A stretch of DNA of 64,000 bases from Pseudomonas sp. Irchel 3E13 (lineage in GTDB: Bacteria > Pseudomonadota > Gammaproteobacteria > Pseudomonadales > Pseudomonadaceae): assembly GCF_900187455.1 (NCBI RefSeq), contig NZ_FYDX01000010.1, positions 248,001 through 312,000 on the forward strand, written 5' to 3'. Every line of letters starts with the position of its first letter. Within the stretch, counting starts at the first letter, position 1. This document shows positions 14,546 to 24,200 of this stretch, piece by piece. The notes beneath the pieces were generated by a model. It was not told where the DNA came from. It did no database searches and saw only the letters and a list, made by a program, of their open reading frames with translations. The translations under genes and the position numbers were made by a program.

Positions 14546-16641
14546 TGTTGCCGGCGCTGCGTGCCGACCTGCAGCTTTCGGCGGGTGCGCCGGGGCTCGA
14601 CGGTTCACCGCAATGGACCCTGGCCGACCCGCTGCGTGGCAAGTATTTCAAACTGGGCGCGCCGGCCATGCGGCTGTTGCGCCACTGGGCGCTGGGCGAT
14701 CCGAACCGGGTGCTGAAGGCGGCCAATGCCGAGCCCGGCGCGCCGCTCGGGCCGCAGGCGGTGGACGAGCTGCTGCGGTTTCTCCGCGGGCATGACCTGA
14801 TCAGCGCCAGCGACGCCGAGCAGCGCGCCGGTTATGAGGTCAAGGCGGCCAGCCAGCGCCAGGGCGTGTGGACGCAACTGCTGCACAAATACCTGTTTTT
14901 CCGCATTCCGCTGTGGCGCCCGGACGCTTTCCTCAATCGCACCTGGCCGTGGCTGGAGCGGTTCGGCCCGAACCTGCTGCGCTATGGTCTGCCGACGGTG
15001 TTGTTGCTGGGAATTTTCCTGGTGATGCGCGACTGGGAGCGCTTCCTCGCGACCTTTCCACACCTGCTCAGCCTGGGCGGTGCGGCGGCCTTCGCCATTG
15101 CCCTGGGTTTCGCCAAGCTCTGCCACGAATTCGGCCACGCCTACATGGCCAAGCGCGCCGGTTGCCGGGTGCCGAGCATGGGCGTGGCGTTCATGGTGCT
15201 GCTGCCAATGCTTTACACCGACGTCAGCGATGCCTGGCGCGTGCAAGACCGCCGCACCCGGCTGCTGATCGGTGCGGGCGGCGTGCTGGCCGAGCTGGTG
15301 CTGGCGTGTATCGCCTTGCTCGCCTGGTCGTTGCTGCCGGACGGGGCAGGGCGCACGGCGGCGTTCATGCTCGCCAGCGCCACCTGGATCACCACCGTGG
15401 CGATCAACGTCAACCCGCTGATGCGCTTCGACGGCTACTTCCTGCTCAGCGACCTGTGGGGCGTCGACAACCTGCAGAGCCGCGGCTTTGCCCTGTGCCG
15501 CTGGCACCTGCGCGAGCGCCTGTTCGGCTATGGCGAGCCCGCGCCCGAGCGCTGGTCGCCGGCGCTGCGCAAGCGCCTGCTGTGCTGGGGTTATGCCTCG
15601 TGGATCTGGCGCGCGGCGCTGTTCTTCGGGATCGCCCTGGCGGTCTATCACCTGTTCTTCAAGGTGCTTGGCATCTTCCTGATGATGGTCGAACTGGTGT
15701 GGTTCATCGGTCTGCCGATCTGGCGCGAGTGGGGACATTGGTGGGAGCACCGGGAAAAGGCGCAGCCGCGCAAGGTGCTGTTCCTCGGCGCTGGCCTGTT
15801 GGTGTTGCTGGCGGTGCTGGTGGTGCCATGGCGCAGCGGCGTCGAGGTGCCGGCGATGCTTGAAGCGGAACGGGTCAGTGCCTTGCACGCGCCGGCCCCG
15901 GCACGGATTCGCGAAGTGTTGGTTAAAGATGGCCAGCAAGTGGCCGAAAACCAGATAGTGGTGGAACTGGAGTCTCCGGACCTCGCCTCGCGCATGAGCA
16001 TCACCCGCCGCGAGATCGAGATCCTGCAACTGCAATTGCGCCGTCAGTCGGGGCGCAGTGCCACTGCGGCGGACAGCGGTATTCTTGAACAGCGCCTGGC
16101 CGAGGCGGTGGCCGAGTACCGTGGCCTGGCGGCCCAGCGCGAACGCCTGAGCCTGCGTGCGCCGCACGCCGGTGTGGTGCGTGACCTGGCGAAGAATCTC
16201 GCGCCCGGACGCTGGATCGGCGTGGACCTGCCGCTGGCTCAGGTCGCGGGCGGTGGTCTGCGTTTGCGTGGTTACCTGGCCGAGGCTGACCTGTGGCGCG
16301 TGGCGCCGGGCACGTCGGGGCATTTTGTCGCCGATGACGTATTGCGTGATTCGCTGCCGGTGAGCCTTAAAGATGTGGATGCCAACGGCGTCTCTTACAT
16401 CGACCAGGAAGCGTTGGTGTCGGACCAGCACGGACCGATTGCCGTGCGCCGCGACGAAGAGAAGCGGGCGCAGCCGCTGGAGGCTCAATATGGCGTTCGT
16501 TTTACGCTCGAAAAGGGTGCGCCGCAGCAGGTGTCACACCCGCAAAGAGGCCTTGTGGTGCTGGACGGAGAGGCCATGTCGTTATTGGGATCCGCATGGC
16601 GACGACTGGCCGCTTTGGGGGTAAGAGAAAGTGGATTTTAG
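14542..16641 (+). CDS. PqqD-like / M50 zinc metalloprotease / HlyD fusion membrane protein
   Basis: The 699 residues fall in three parts. The N-terminal ~95 residues resemble a PqqD-like recognition domain (WTLADPLRGKYFKLGAPAMRLL). A polytopic membrane part carries the M50 site-2-protease motifs HEFGH (195-199) and NPLMRFDGY (291-299), the latter giving the third zinc ligand Asp. From about residue 440 a periplasmic HlyD-like part follows (VSALHAPAPARIREVLVKDGQ and LRAPHAGVVRDLAKNLAPGRW). This matches the putative peptide zinc metalloprotease class found with secretion adaptors. It probably works with the two HlyD-like proteins as the inner-membrane core that recognises and perhaps processes an exported protein. 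No ATP-binding motif is present. Confidence 0.87.
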   Translation: MMLPALRADLQLSAGAPGLDGSPQWTLADPLRGKYFKLGAPAMRLLRHWALGDPNRVLKAANAEPGAPLGPQAVDELLRFLRGHDLISASDAEQRAGYEVKAASQRQGVWTQLLHKYLFFRIPLWRPDAFLNRTWPWLERFGPNLLRYGLPTVLLLGIFLVMRDWERFLATFPHLLSLGGAAAFAIALGFAKLCHEFGHAYMAKRAGCRVPSMGVAFMVLLPMLYTDVSDAWRVQDRRTRLLIGAGGVLAELVLACIALLAWSLLPDGAGRTAAFMLASATWITTVAINVNPLMRFDGYFLLSDLWGVDNLQSRGFALCRWHLRERLFGYGEPAPERWSPALRKRLLCWGYASWIWRAALFFGIALAVYHLFFKVLGIFLMMVELVWFIGLPIWREWGHWWEHREKAQPRKVLFLGAGLLVLLAVLVVPWRSGVEVPAMLEAERVSALHAPAPARIREVLVKDGQQVAENQIVVELESPDLASRMSITRREIEILQLQLRRQSGRSATAADSGILEQRLAEAVAEYRGLAAQRERLSLRAPHAGVVRDLAKNLAPGRWIGVDLPLAQVAGGGLRLRGYLAEADLWRVAPGTSGHFVADDVLRDSLPVSLKDVDANGVSYIDQEALVSDQHGPIAVRRDEEKRAQPLEAQYGVRFTLEKGAPQQVSHPQRGLVVLDGEAMSLLGSAWRRLAALGVRESGF

Positions 16642-16697
16642 TAGTGCGATTGTAAGACAGTTGGAGTAATCTGCTGTCAATTTGCCACGCCCTTAAC

Positions 16698-16713
16698 TGT
16701 GACGCCCGTCACA
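16698..16713. promoter_or_regulatory. Perfect CRP/Vfr-type binding palindrome
   Basis: TGTGACGCCCGTCACA fits the CRP consensus TGTGA-N6-TCACA exactly and is fully palindromic. It lies in the 118-base gap after the M50 gene, 46 bases upstream of the acetyltransferase start at 16760. A class II activator geometry would place transcription initiation near 16747, upstream of that start. It suggests cAMP-dependent control of the downstream genes. Confidence 0.6.
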
Positions 16714-16759
16714 AAATTATTTAGTCCACAAAGTAGTCATGACAGGGAAGTTTGCTTTG

Positions 16760-17257
16760 ATGCCGAAGTACGCTGTGACGCTCCGTGCCTTGCATTCAGA
16801 TGATATGGCGTTCATCGAACGCCTCTATGCCGCTACGCGCGCGGAAGAAATGTCTCATAGCGGTTGGCCCGCCGAGCAGATCGCAACCTTCCTCAGCCAG
16901 CAATTCCATACCCAGCACGCCTACTACCAAGCCCATTACGCCGACGCCGAGTTCCTCATCATCGAGCATGAAGGGCAGGCTATCGGCCGGCTGTATCGGT
17001 ATTGGGGGCCGAGCACCGTGAACCTGATCGATATCGCACTGGTCGCCGAGTATCAGGGGCGGGGCATTGGCAGTGGGTTGATCGAGGACATGCTGCGCCG
17101 CGCCGATGAGCAAGGCCTGGTGGTCGAGCTGTTCGTCGAAAACTACAACCGTGCCCAGCGGCTGTATGGCCGCCTCGGATTCCATGTCATCAACGAGTCC
17201 GGGGTTTACCTGCGCCTGCGCCGCGAACCCCAGACCGCAGTCAGGAAAGTGTCATGA
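16760..17257 (+). CDS. GNAT-family N-acetyltransferase
   Basis: This 165-residue protein has the GNAT acetyl-CoA-binding motif A as IALVAEYQGRGIGSGLIEDMLRRADEQG (Q/R-x-x-G-x-G/A), followed by the motif B region VENYNRAQRLYGRLGF. It would acetylate an amine on a small molecule or protein. The ATG at 16760, with AGGGAAG nine bases upstream, is preferred over the ATG at 16739, which lacks a ribosome-binding site. It overlaps the next gene by 4 bp. Its position between export machinery and giant cargo suggests it may modify a component of this system, but that is inference from context. Confidence 0.85.
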   Translation: MPKYAVTLRALHSDDMAFIERLYAATRAEEMSHSGWPAEQIATFLSQQFHTQHAYYQAHYADAEFLIIEHEGQAIGRLYRYWGPSTVNLIDIALVAEYQGRGIGSGLIEDMLRRADEQGLVVELFVENYNRAQRLYGRLGFHVINESGVYLRLRREPQTAVRKVS

Positions 17258-17595
17258 GCCAAGAGCCGCTCTTCACCATGCCCAGCCGGGCCGAACTCGA
17301 AACGGCGGATCCCGAGGGCTTCATTCTGCAATTCGCCCCGGAACAGGGGCTGCGGGTTTCACTGTTGGAAGTCCGCGAAGGCGTGCCGATGGATGCGCGC
17401 TACGAATGCTATTCGCTGATGCTCGCGTTGCCCGTCGGGGTGACGTTGCCATCGGACGTGTATCGACTGTTCGGTCCCGAGGGGCAGCAATGGCTGTTGC
17501 TGCTGACCCAAGTGATGCCGGAACCGGACGGTCGCAATGTGCTGGAAGGCGTGATCCACCGTGAAGTGGGTCTGGCGACCAGCACCGAGAGCTGA
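17254..17595 (+). CDS. Small uncharacterised protein (DUF6916-like)
   Basis: This 113-residue protein is coupled by an ATGA overlap to the acetyltransferase. It has no signal peptide or membrane segment. The pattern ECYSLMLALPVGVTLPSDVYRLFGPEGQQWLLLLTQVMPE resembles the small beta-rich DUF6916 family, which I recall occurring beside tail-collar-type proteins. This family assignment comes from memory of the pattern and is tentative. The next gene is such a tail-collar protein 41 bp downstream, which supports a three-gene cassette. Confidence 0.7.
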   Translation: MSQEPLFTMPSRAELETADPEGFILQFAPEQGLRVSLLEVREGVPMDARYECYSLMLALPVGVTLPSDVYRLFGPEGQQWLLLLTQVMPEPDGRNVLEGVIHREVGLATSTES

Positions 17596-17636
17596 AGAGT
17601 TTCACCCTAACGCTATTCAACTTAAGGAAGTGTTCG

Positions 17637-18182
17637 ATGAGCGATCCGTTTATTGGCGAAATCAAGATGTTTGGCGGAAATTTCGCCCCGCGCGGCTACT
17701 CCTTTTGCAACGGGCAATTGCTGCCACTCACCCAGAACACTGCACTGTTCGCGATTCTGGGCACCACCTACGGCGGCAACGGTCAGTCGACCTTCGGCCT
17801 GCCGGACTTCCGCGGTCGTTCGCCCCTCCACTGGGGTCAGGGCACCGGCCTGACGAACATTCTCCTCGGTGAGGTGGCGGGCGCCGAGTCGGTCACCCAA
17901 GTGACCAGCCAGATGCCTGCGCACATCCACCAGATGGGACTGACGGTCTCCACTGCGAACGCCACCAGCCCCACGCCTATCGCCAACGGTTACCTGGGCG
18001 CGGCCACCGACAAGGACCTGAACCCGGTGAATCTGTACACCACCGACGCGGGTACCCCGGTCGCCCTGAGCTCCTTGCCCAGCACCATCACGGGTGGCTC
18101 CCAGCCGTTCGGCATTCGCAACCCGTTCCTCGCCGTCAGCTTCATCATCGCGCTGGTGGGCGAGTTCCCGAGCCGCAACTAA
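17637..18182 (+). CDS. Phage tail-collar domain protein (MdpB-like)
   Basis: This 181-residue protein has the tail-collar fold signature. DPFIGEIKMFGGNFAPRGYSFCNGQLL opens it, TYGGNGQSTFGLPDFRGRSPLHWG follows, and the typical end is RNPFLAVSFIIALVGEFPSRN. Outside phages, such microcystin-dependent-protein-like (MdpB) proteins occur in small clusters of unknown role, perhaps as secreted trimeric fibres. No other phage structural genes are nearby, so this is not a prophage remnant in the usual sense. A GGAAG-type ribosome-binding site precedes the ATG. A terminator-like hairpin separates it from the giant gene. Confidence 0.88.
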   Translation: MSDPFIGEIKMFGGNFAPRGYSFCNGQLLPLTQNTALFAILGTTYGGNGQSTFGLPDFRGRSPLHWGQGTGLTNILLGEVAGAESVTQVTSQMPAHIHQMGLTVSTANATSPTPIANGYLGAATDKDLNPVNLYTTDAGTPVALSSLPSTITGGSQPFGIRNPFLAVSFIIALVGEFPSRN

Positions 18183-18192
18183 TGCAACAACC

Positions 18193-18223
18193 GGCGGTGC
18201 CCATGGGGACCGCCACTTTTTTT
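18193..18223 (+). terminator. Intrinsic terminator between tail-collar gene and giant gene
   Basis: The stem GGCGGT (18193-18198) / ACCGCC (18209-18214) is followed by ACTTTTTTT. The short 6-bp stem and 10-base loop suggest partial termination. This would set a lower level for the giant downstream gene, unless that gene has its own promoter in the remaining 50 bases. Confidence 0.65.
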
Positions 18224-18272
18224 GCCGCCTTGACCGCATCGGACAGGGCGGTGGCACACCAGGAGGTGCAAC

Positions 18273-21200
18273 ATGAAATTCATCGAACGATTCTCGCGTA
18301 AATCCGCTTCGCAGCCGCATTCCGTCGACCCCGGTGCCGCGCCGTTGCTGATGGCCCTCGAGCCGCGAATCATGTTCGATGCGTCCGTTGCCGTGGTTGC
18401 CCAGGATGCCGCGCAGGCCGCCGCCGAGCCCGCCAAGGACAGCACCTCCGCAGACAACACCAGTCAGGCCGCCGCCAGCGCCGACACCCGTGCCAGCACC
18501 AGCGACAATGCACAACGCCACGAAGTGGTGTTCGTCGACAGCCAGGTCGGCAACGCCGCCGGGCTGATCGCCGGCCTGCCGGCCAACGCCGAGGTCGTGG
18601 TGCTCGACCCGAGCAAGGACGGCCTGCAGCAGATGGCCGACTACCTCAAGGGCCGCGAAGGCCTGGACGCGATCCACCTGTTGTCCCATGGCGCGGACGG
18701 CACCGTGCAGGTGGGCAATGTCTGGCTGGCGGAAAGCAACCTGGCCCAGCATCAGGCGGCGCTGGAAAGCATCGGTGCCGCGCTCAAGGCCGACGGCGAC
18801 CTGATGCTCTACGGCTGCCGCGTCGGCGACAGCAGCAAGGGCCAGGCGTTTATCGATGACCTGGCAAGCATCACCGGCGCCGATGTGGCGGCCTCCTCGG
18901 ACGATACCGGGGCCGCGGCGCTGGGCGGCAACTGGACGCTGGAGCGCAGCAGCGGCGTGATCGAAACGGCCACCCTGACGGTGGATGCCTACGACGGTCT
19001 GCTGGTGACCACCTGGAGCACCGGGAATGCCCCGCTGGGCTCCTCGACCATTGGCGCGGCCGGTCGTGTGGTGGTTGGCGATTTCGACGGCGACGGCGAT
19101 ACCGACATTCTTTATCAGACCGGCGCCAATGGCAGCGTCTGGGCTTATTCGCGGAGCAACGGCAATGGCACCTTTACCCAACTGGCATTGGCGCAATCGC
19201 CGTTTGCCGGGTTAGCGCTGCCGGACCATACCAATTCCAACTACTTCGTTGGCGATTTCGATGGCGATGGTGATATCGATGTGCTGGTCGGGGTGAACGG
19301 CACCACCGGGATGTTCCTGCGCAACGACAATGGTGTTTTCAGCAGCCAATCCAGTGCGAGCTTTCCGCAGCCCGCTGTCGGCTCCCGCATGGTGGTGGGT
19401 GATTTCGACAACGATGGTGATACCGACATCCTTTATCAGACGGGCGGCTCTGGCAGCGCCTGGGCCTACGCCCGCAGCGAAGGCGGTGGCAACTTCACGA
19501 TTCTGACTCAGGCGACTTCGCCTTTCGCCGGGCTGACACTTCCGGACCATGGGGGCAACAACTATTACGTTGCCGATTTCGACGGCGATGGTGACCTGGA
19601 CATCCTGGCCGCGGTCAGCGGAGCCACCGGCACCTTCCTGCGCAACAATGGCAGCAGCTTCAGTAGCGGCTCCACTACAACCTTCCCCGCGGCCGCCGCC
19701 AACGGACGCCTGCTGGTCGGCGACTTCGACGGCGATGGCGACGCCGACATTCTCTACCAGACCGGTGCCAACGGTACTGCCTTCCAATATGCACGCAGCA
19801 ATGGTGATGGCACCTTCACCCTCCTGACCCTCGCAAACTCGCCCCTGGCGGGCTTGACCCTGGTCGACCACACCGGCGCGAACTACCGCGTCGGCGACTT
19901 CGACGGCGATGGTGACCTCGATATCTTCTCGGCCACCAACTCCAGCTCGGGCAATTTTTATGTGCAGAACGGCTCGCCGCCCGAGGTCACGGCGTCCACC
20001 CCGAGCGACAATGCCACCGGTGTCAGCCGGACCGCCAATATCGTGCTGACCTTCAGCGAGTCGGTCACCAAGGGCACCGGCAACCTCTACATCGTGCGGA
20101 CCTCGGACAACGTGATAGTCGAAACCATCCCGGTCGGCAGTACGCAGATCGTGGGTTCCGGCACCACCTGGACCATCGATCCGTCGATCACCCTGGCCGC
20201 TGGCACTTCCTATGCCCTGCGTGCCGACGCCAAGACCTTCGTCGATGCCGACGGCATTGTCTTCAAGGGTATCCAGAACAACACCACGCTGAATTTCGCC
20301 ACCGCGGCCAACGCCGCGCCGGTAATCGCCAACCTCAACGGCGACTCCGTCAGCTACACCGAAGGCAGCACTGGCACGCGGCTCGATGCCAGCGGCAATG
20401 CCACCGTCACCGATGCCGACACCACCCTGTTCACCGGTGGCACCGTCACCGCGTCGATCACCAGCAACGGTGTGTCCGGTGAAGACGTCCTGTTTGTCTT
20501 CAACGAGGGCACAGGCCCCACGCAGATCAGCGTCTCTAGCAGCAACATCTCCTATGGCGGCGTCCAGATCGGCACCTTCACCGGTGGCACAGCGGGCAGC
20601 CCACTGGTGATCACCCTCAACGGCGCCGCGGACGCCACTGCCGTCACTGCGCTGGTGCGCAACCTGACCTACCGCAACACCAACGATGCCGACATTGCCA
20701 CGCCGGCGCGCACCGTGCAGGTCACCATCAGCGATGGCACCGGCGCCACCAGCGCTGCGGCCTTGGTGACGGTAGGCATCAACGCGGTCAACGACGCACC
20801 GACCCTGACCGCCACCGGCGCCAACCCGACCTTCACCGAGAACGGTACGGCGGCCATCCTCTTCAGCGGCACCACCATCAGTACCATCGAAGCGGGGCAG
20901 ACCATCACCGGGCTGATCATGCAGGTCAGCAACCTGGCCGATGGCAGCCTGGAAAAGCTGGTCATCGACGGCACCACTGTCAACCTCACCGACCTGACGT
21001 CGGTGACCACGGGCACCAACGGCCTGAGCGTGTCGGTTGCCGTCTCCGGCAGTACCGCCACCGTGACCGTCACCCATGCCGGGATATCCACGGCGCTGGC
21101 GCAGACCATCGTCAACAACATCGCCTACCGCAACGACAGCGACAGCCCGCAGGGCGTTTCACGCACCGCCACCCTGACCGCTGTTCGTGACAGCGGCGGC

Positions 21201-24200
21201 GTCGCCAACGGCGGGACTGAAATCGGCGTGCTGTCGATCGCCAGCGTGGTGACCCTGGTGTCAGTGAACGATGCTCCGACCCTGGCCGGTGGGCCTTATG
21301 TCCTGCCTGGCACGAACGAAGACACCACCTCCACTGGAACCTCGATAGCCACGATGCTGGCCGGCCTCACCTACGGTGACCTGGACACCGGTGCCCAGAA
21401 AGGTATCGCGGTGACCGCGGTCAGCGGCAGCGGCTCTTGGCAGTACTCCACCAATGGAGTCACCGGCTGGACCAACTTCGGCACGGTGTCCACCGGAGCC
21501 TCGTTGCTGCTGGCGCAAACCACGTACGTGCGCTTTGTCCCAGGCGGCGCCAACGGCGAAACCGCGACCCTGACGTTCCGCGCCTGGGACCAGACCAGTG
21601 GTCTGGCGTCCTCCAGTGCCGTGCCGCGCACCGCCGACACCAGTGTCACCGGCGGCAGCACCGCGTTCTCCTCGGGCACCGCCTCGGCCTCGCTCACCGT
21701 CACCGATGTCAATGACGCGCCGGTGCTCACTCCTGCCGCGCCGACCCTGCCAGGCCTGACCGACGGCTCGATCAACAACAGCGGCGTTCTGGTCGGTTCG
21801 CTGTATGGCGCCAACTACACCGACGTCGATACCGGCGCCCTGAAAGGCATCGCCATCACCAGCCTGAACAGCGGCAACGGCACCTGGCAGTACAGCCTCG
21901 ACGGCACCACCTGGAGCAACGTCGGCACCGTGTCGGCGAGCAGCGCGTTGCTGCTGCGTGCCAGCGATCACGTGCGCTTCGTGCCGGATGGCATCAACGG
22001 CACCAGTGCCAGTGTCACCTTCCGCGCCTGGGACCAGACCGGCGCCAGCGCCGGACAACAGGGCACCAAGGCCGATGCCTCCATTGCCGGCGGCACCACC
22101 GCGTTCTCCACGGCCCTGGACACGGCCAGCGTGACCGTGACCGCGGTCAACGATGCGCCGACCATGACCTCCAGTTCCGGCACCGTGTCCTGGGTCGAAG
22201 GTAACAACACCACGTCCACGCCGGTGGTCATCGACTCCGGCGTGACCATCGCCGACCCGGATGGTCCGGACCTGAGCCAGGCCACTGTGATCGTGTCCAA
22301 CCATTACGTGGGCCAGGACCAACTGGGCTTCATCAACAACCCCGCCACCATGGGCAACATCATCGGAAGCTGGGACGCCACCACTGGCGTTCTCACCCTG
22401 ACGTCGGTCGGCAACCAGGCGAGCCTGGCGCAGTGGCAGGCCGCGTTGCGCTCGGTGACCTACACCAACCTGTCGGAAAACCCGACCACCACCACCCGTA
22501 ACATCGAGTTCCAGGTCACCGACGGCGGTGGTCTGGCTGCGTCCGCCGTGACCCGCAGCGTCACCCTCACCGCGGTCAACGACTCGCCGATCATCACGGC
22601 GCCGTCGAACACCCAGGTGGTCGAGGACATTGCCTCGGTCATCAACCTGATCAGCATCAGCGACGTCGATTCCAGCAACGCCATCGTGACCCTGAGTGTC
22701 GCCTCGGGCACGCTCAACGCCAACAGCGGCAGCGGCGTGACCGTGGGCGGTACGTCCAGCGCGCTGACCCTGACCGGCACCATCACTGACATCAACAGCT
22801 TCATCGCCAGCAACAAGCTGAGCTTCACCACGGCGGCCAACGCCACCGCCAACGTGACCCTGACCATCAGCGTCGATACCGGCAGCGCCAGCACCACCAG
22901 TACCACCATGACCCTCACCGTCAACCCGGTGAACGATGCACCGGTGGCGACGGTGCCGCCATCGATCGGCGTGGTCGAGGATGTCCCGGGTGCACTGACA
23001 GGCATCAGCTTCAGCGATGTCGATGCCGGCAGCGCCTCGGTCACCGCGACGTTCTCGGTGCCCAGCGGTACGTTGATCGCCACCTCCGGCAGCGGCGTCA
23101 CGGTGCTGGGCTCCGGCACCGGCGCGCTGACGCTGTCGGGTTCGCTGAGCGATATCAACGCCTTCATCGCCGCCTCCGCGGTCAAATTCCAGACCGCGCT
23201 CAACAGCACCAGCACCGTCACCTTGACCGTGTCGATCAACGACAACGGCAACACCGGCGGTTCCGCGCAGACCGACAGCAAGACCGTCAGCCTGGTGGTG
23301 GACGCCGTGAACGATGCGCCGGTCAACACCGTGCCGGGCAGCCAGAGCGTGCCGCAGGACAGCGTGCTGACATTCAGCACGGGCAACGGCAATGCCATCG
23401 TGGTCAGCGACGTGGACCTGGGCGGCAACCAGATCGACGTCACCCTGACCGCGACCAATGGCCTGATCACCCTGTCGACCCAGAGTGGACTGGGTCTGCT
23501 GGTCGGCACTGGCACGGGCGATGCCACTGTCAGGTTTGTCGGTTCGCTGGCTGCGGTCAACGCCGCCCTCGACGGCCTCACGTTCACCCCGACCGCGGGC
23601 TACAACGGCGTCGCGGCGCTGCAAATCCACACCACTGACAATGGCTCCGTCGGCACCGGTGGCGCTCAGACCGACACCGATGTCATCGCCATCACCGTCG
23701 CGCCGCTGAACCCCAACGTAACCAATGTCAGCGTCGTGCAACCGGACCGCGCCTACAAGGTGGGCGAGCAACTGACGATCACGGTTACCTTCGACATGAA
23801 CGTGATCGTTGCCAACGGCATACCGACCCTTCTGCTGGAAACCGGGCTGATCGACCGCCTGGCGACCTATGTCAGTGGTTCTGGCAGCAACACCCTGAGC
23901 TTCAGCTACACGGTGCAGGCCGGTGACGTCAGCGCTGACCTCAACTACAACAGCACCAGCGCGCTGCAACTCAACGCCGCGACCATCCAGAGCGTCCACA
24001 GTGATAACGCGACGCTGACGCTGCCTGCCCTCAACGGCAACGCCTCGATCGCCGGCCAGAAAGCCATCGTCATCGATGGCGTAGTGCCGACCATCAGCAA
24101 CGTCGCCAGCCCGGCCGATGGCACCTACATCCTCGGCCAGAACCTCGATTTCACGGTCAACTTCAGCGAGAACGTGGTAGTCGATGCCAGTGGCGGCACC

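Noticed and set aside
12468..16641. Classical RND or ABC drug efflux operon
   Set aside because: No RND-type permease or Walker-motif ATPase is encoded. The large membrane protein has M50 protease motifs instead.
17637..18182. Prophage or tailocin remnant suggested by the tail-collar protein
   Set aside because: No capsid, sheath, baseplate, lysis or integrase gene is present around it. The neighbours are secretion genes, so a stand-alone MdpB-like protein fits better.
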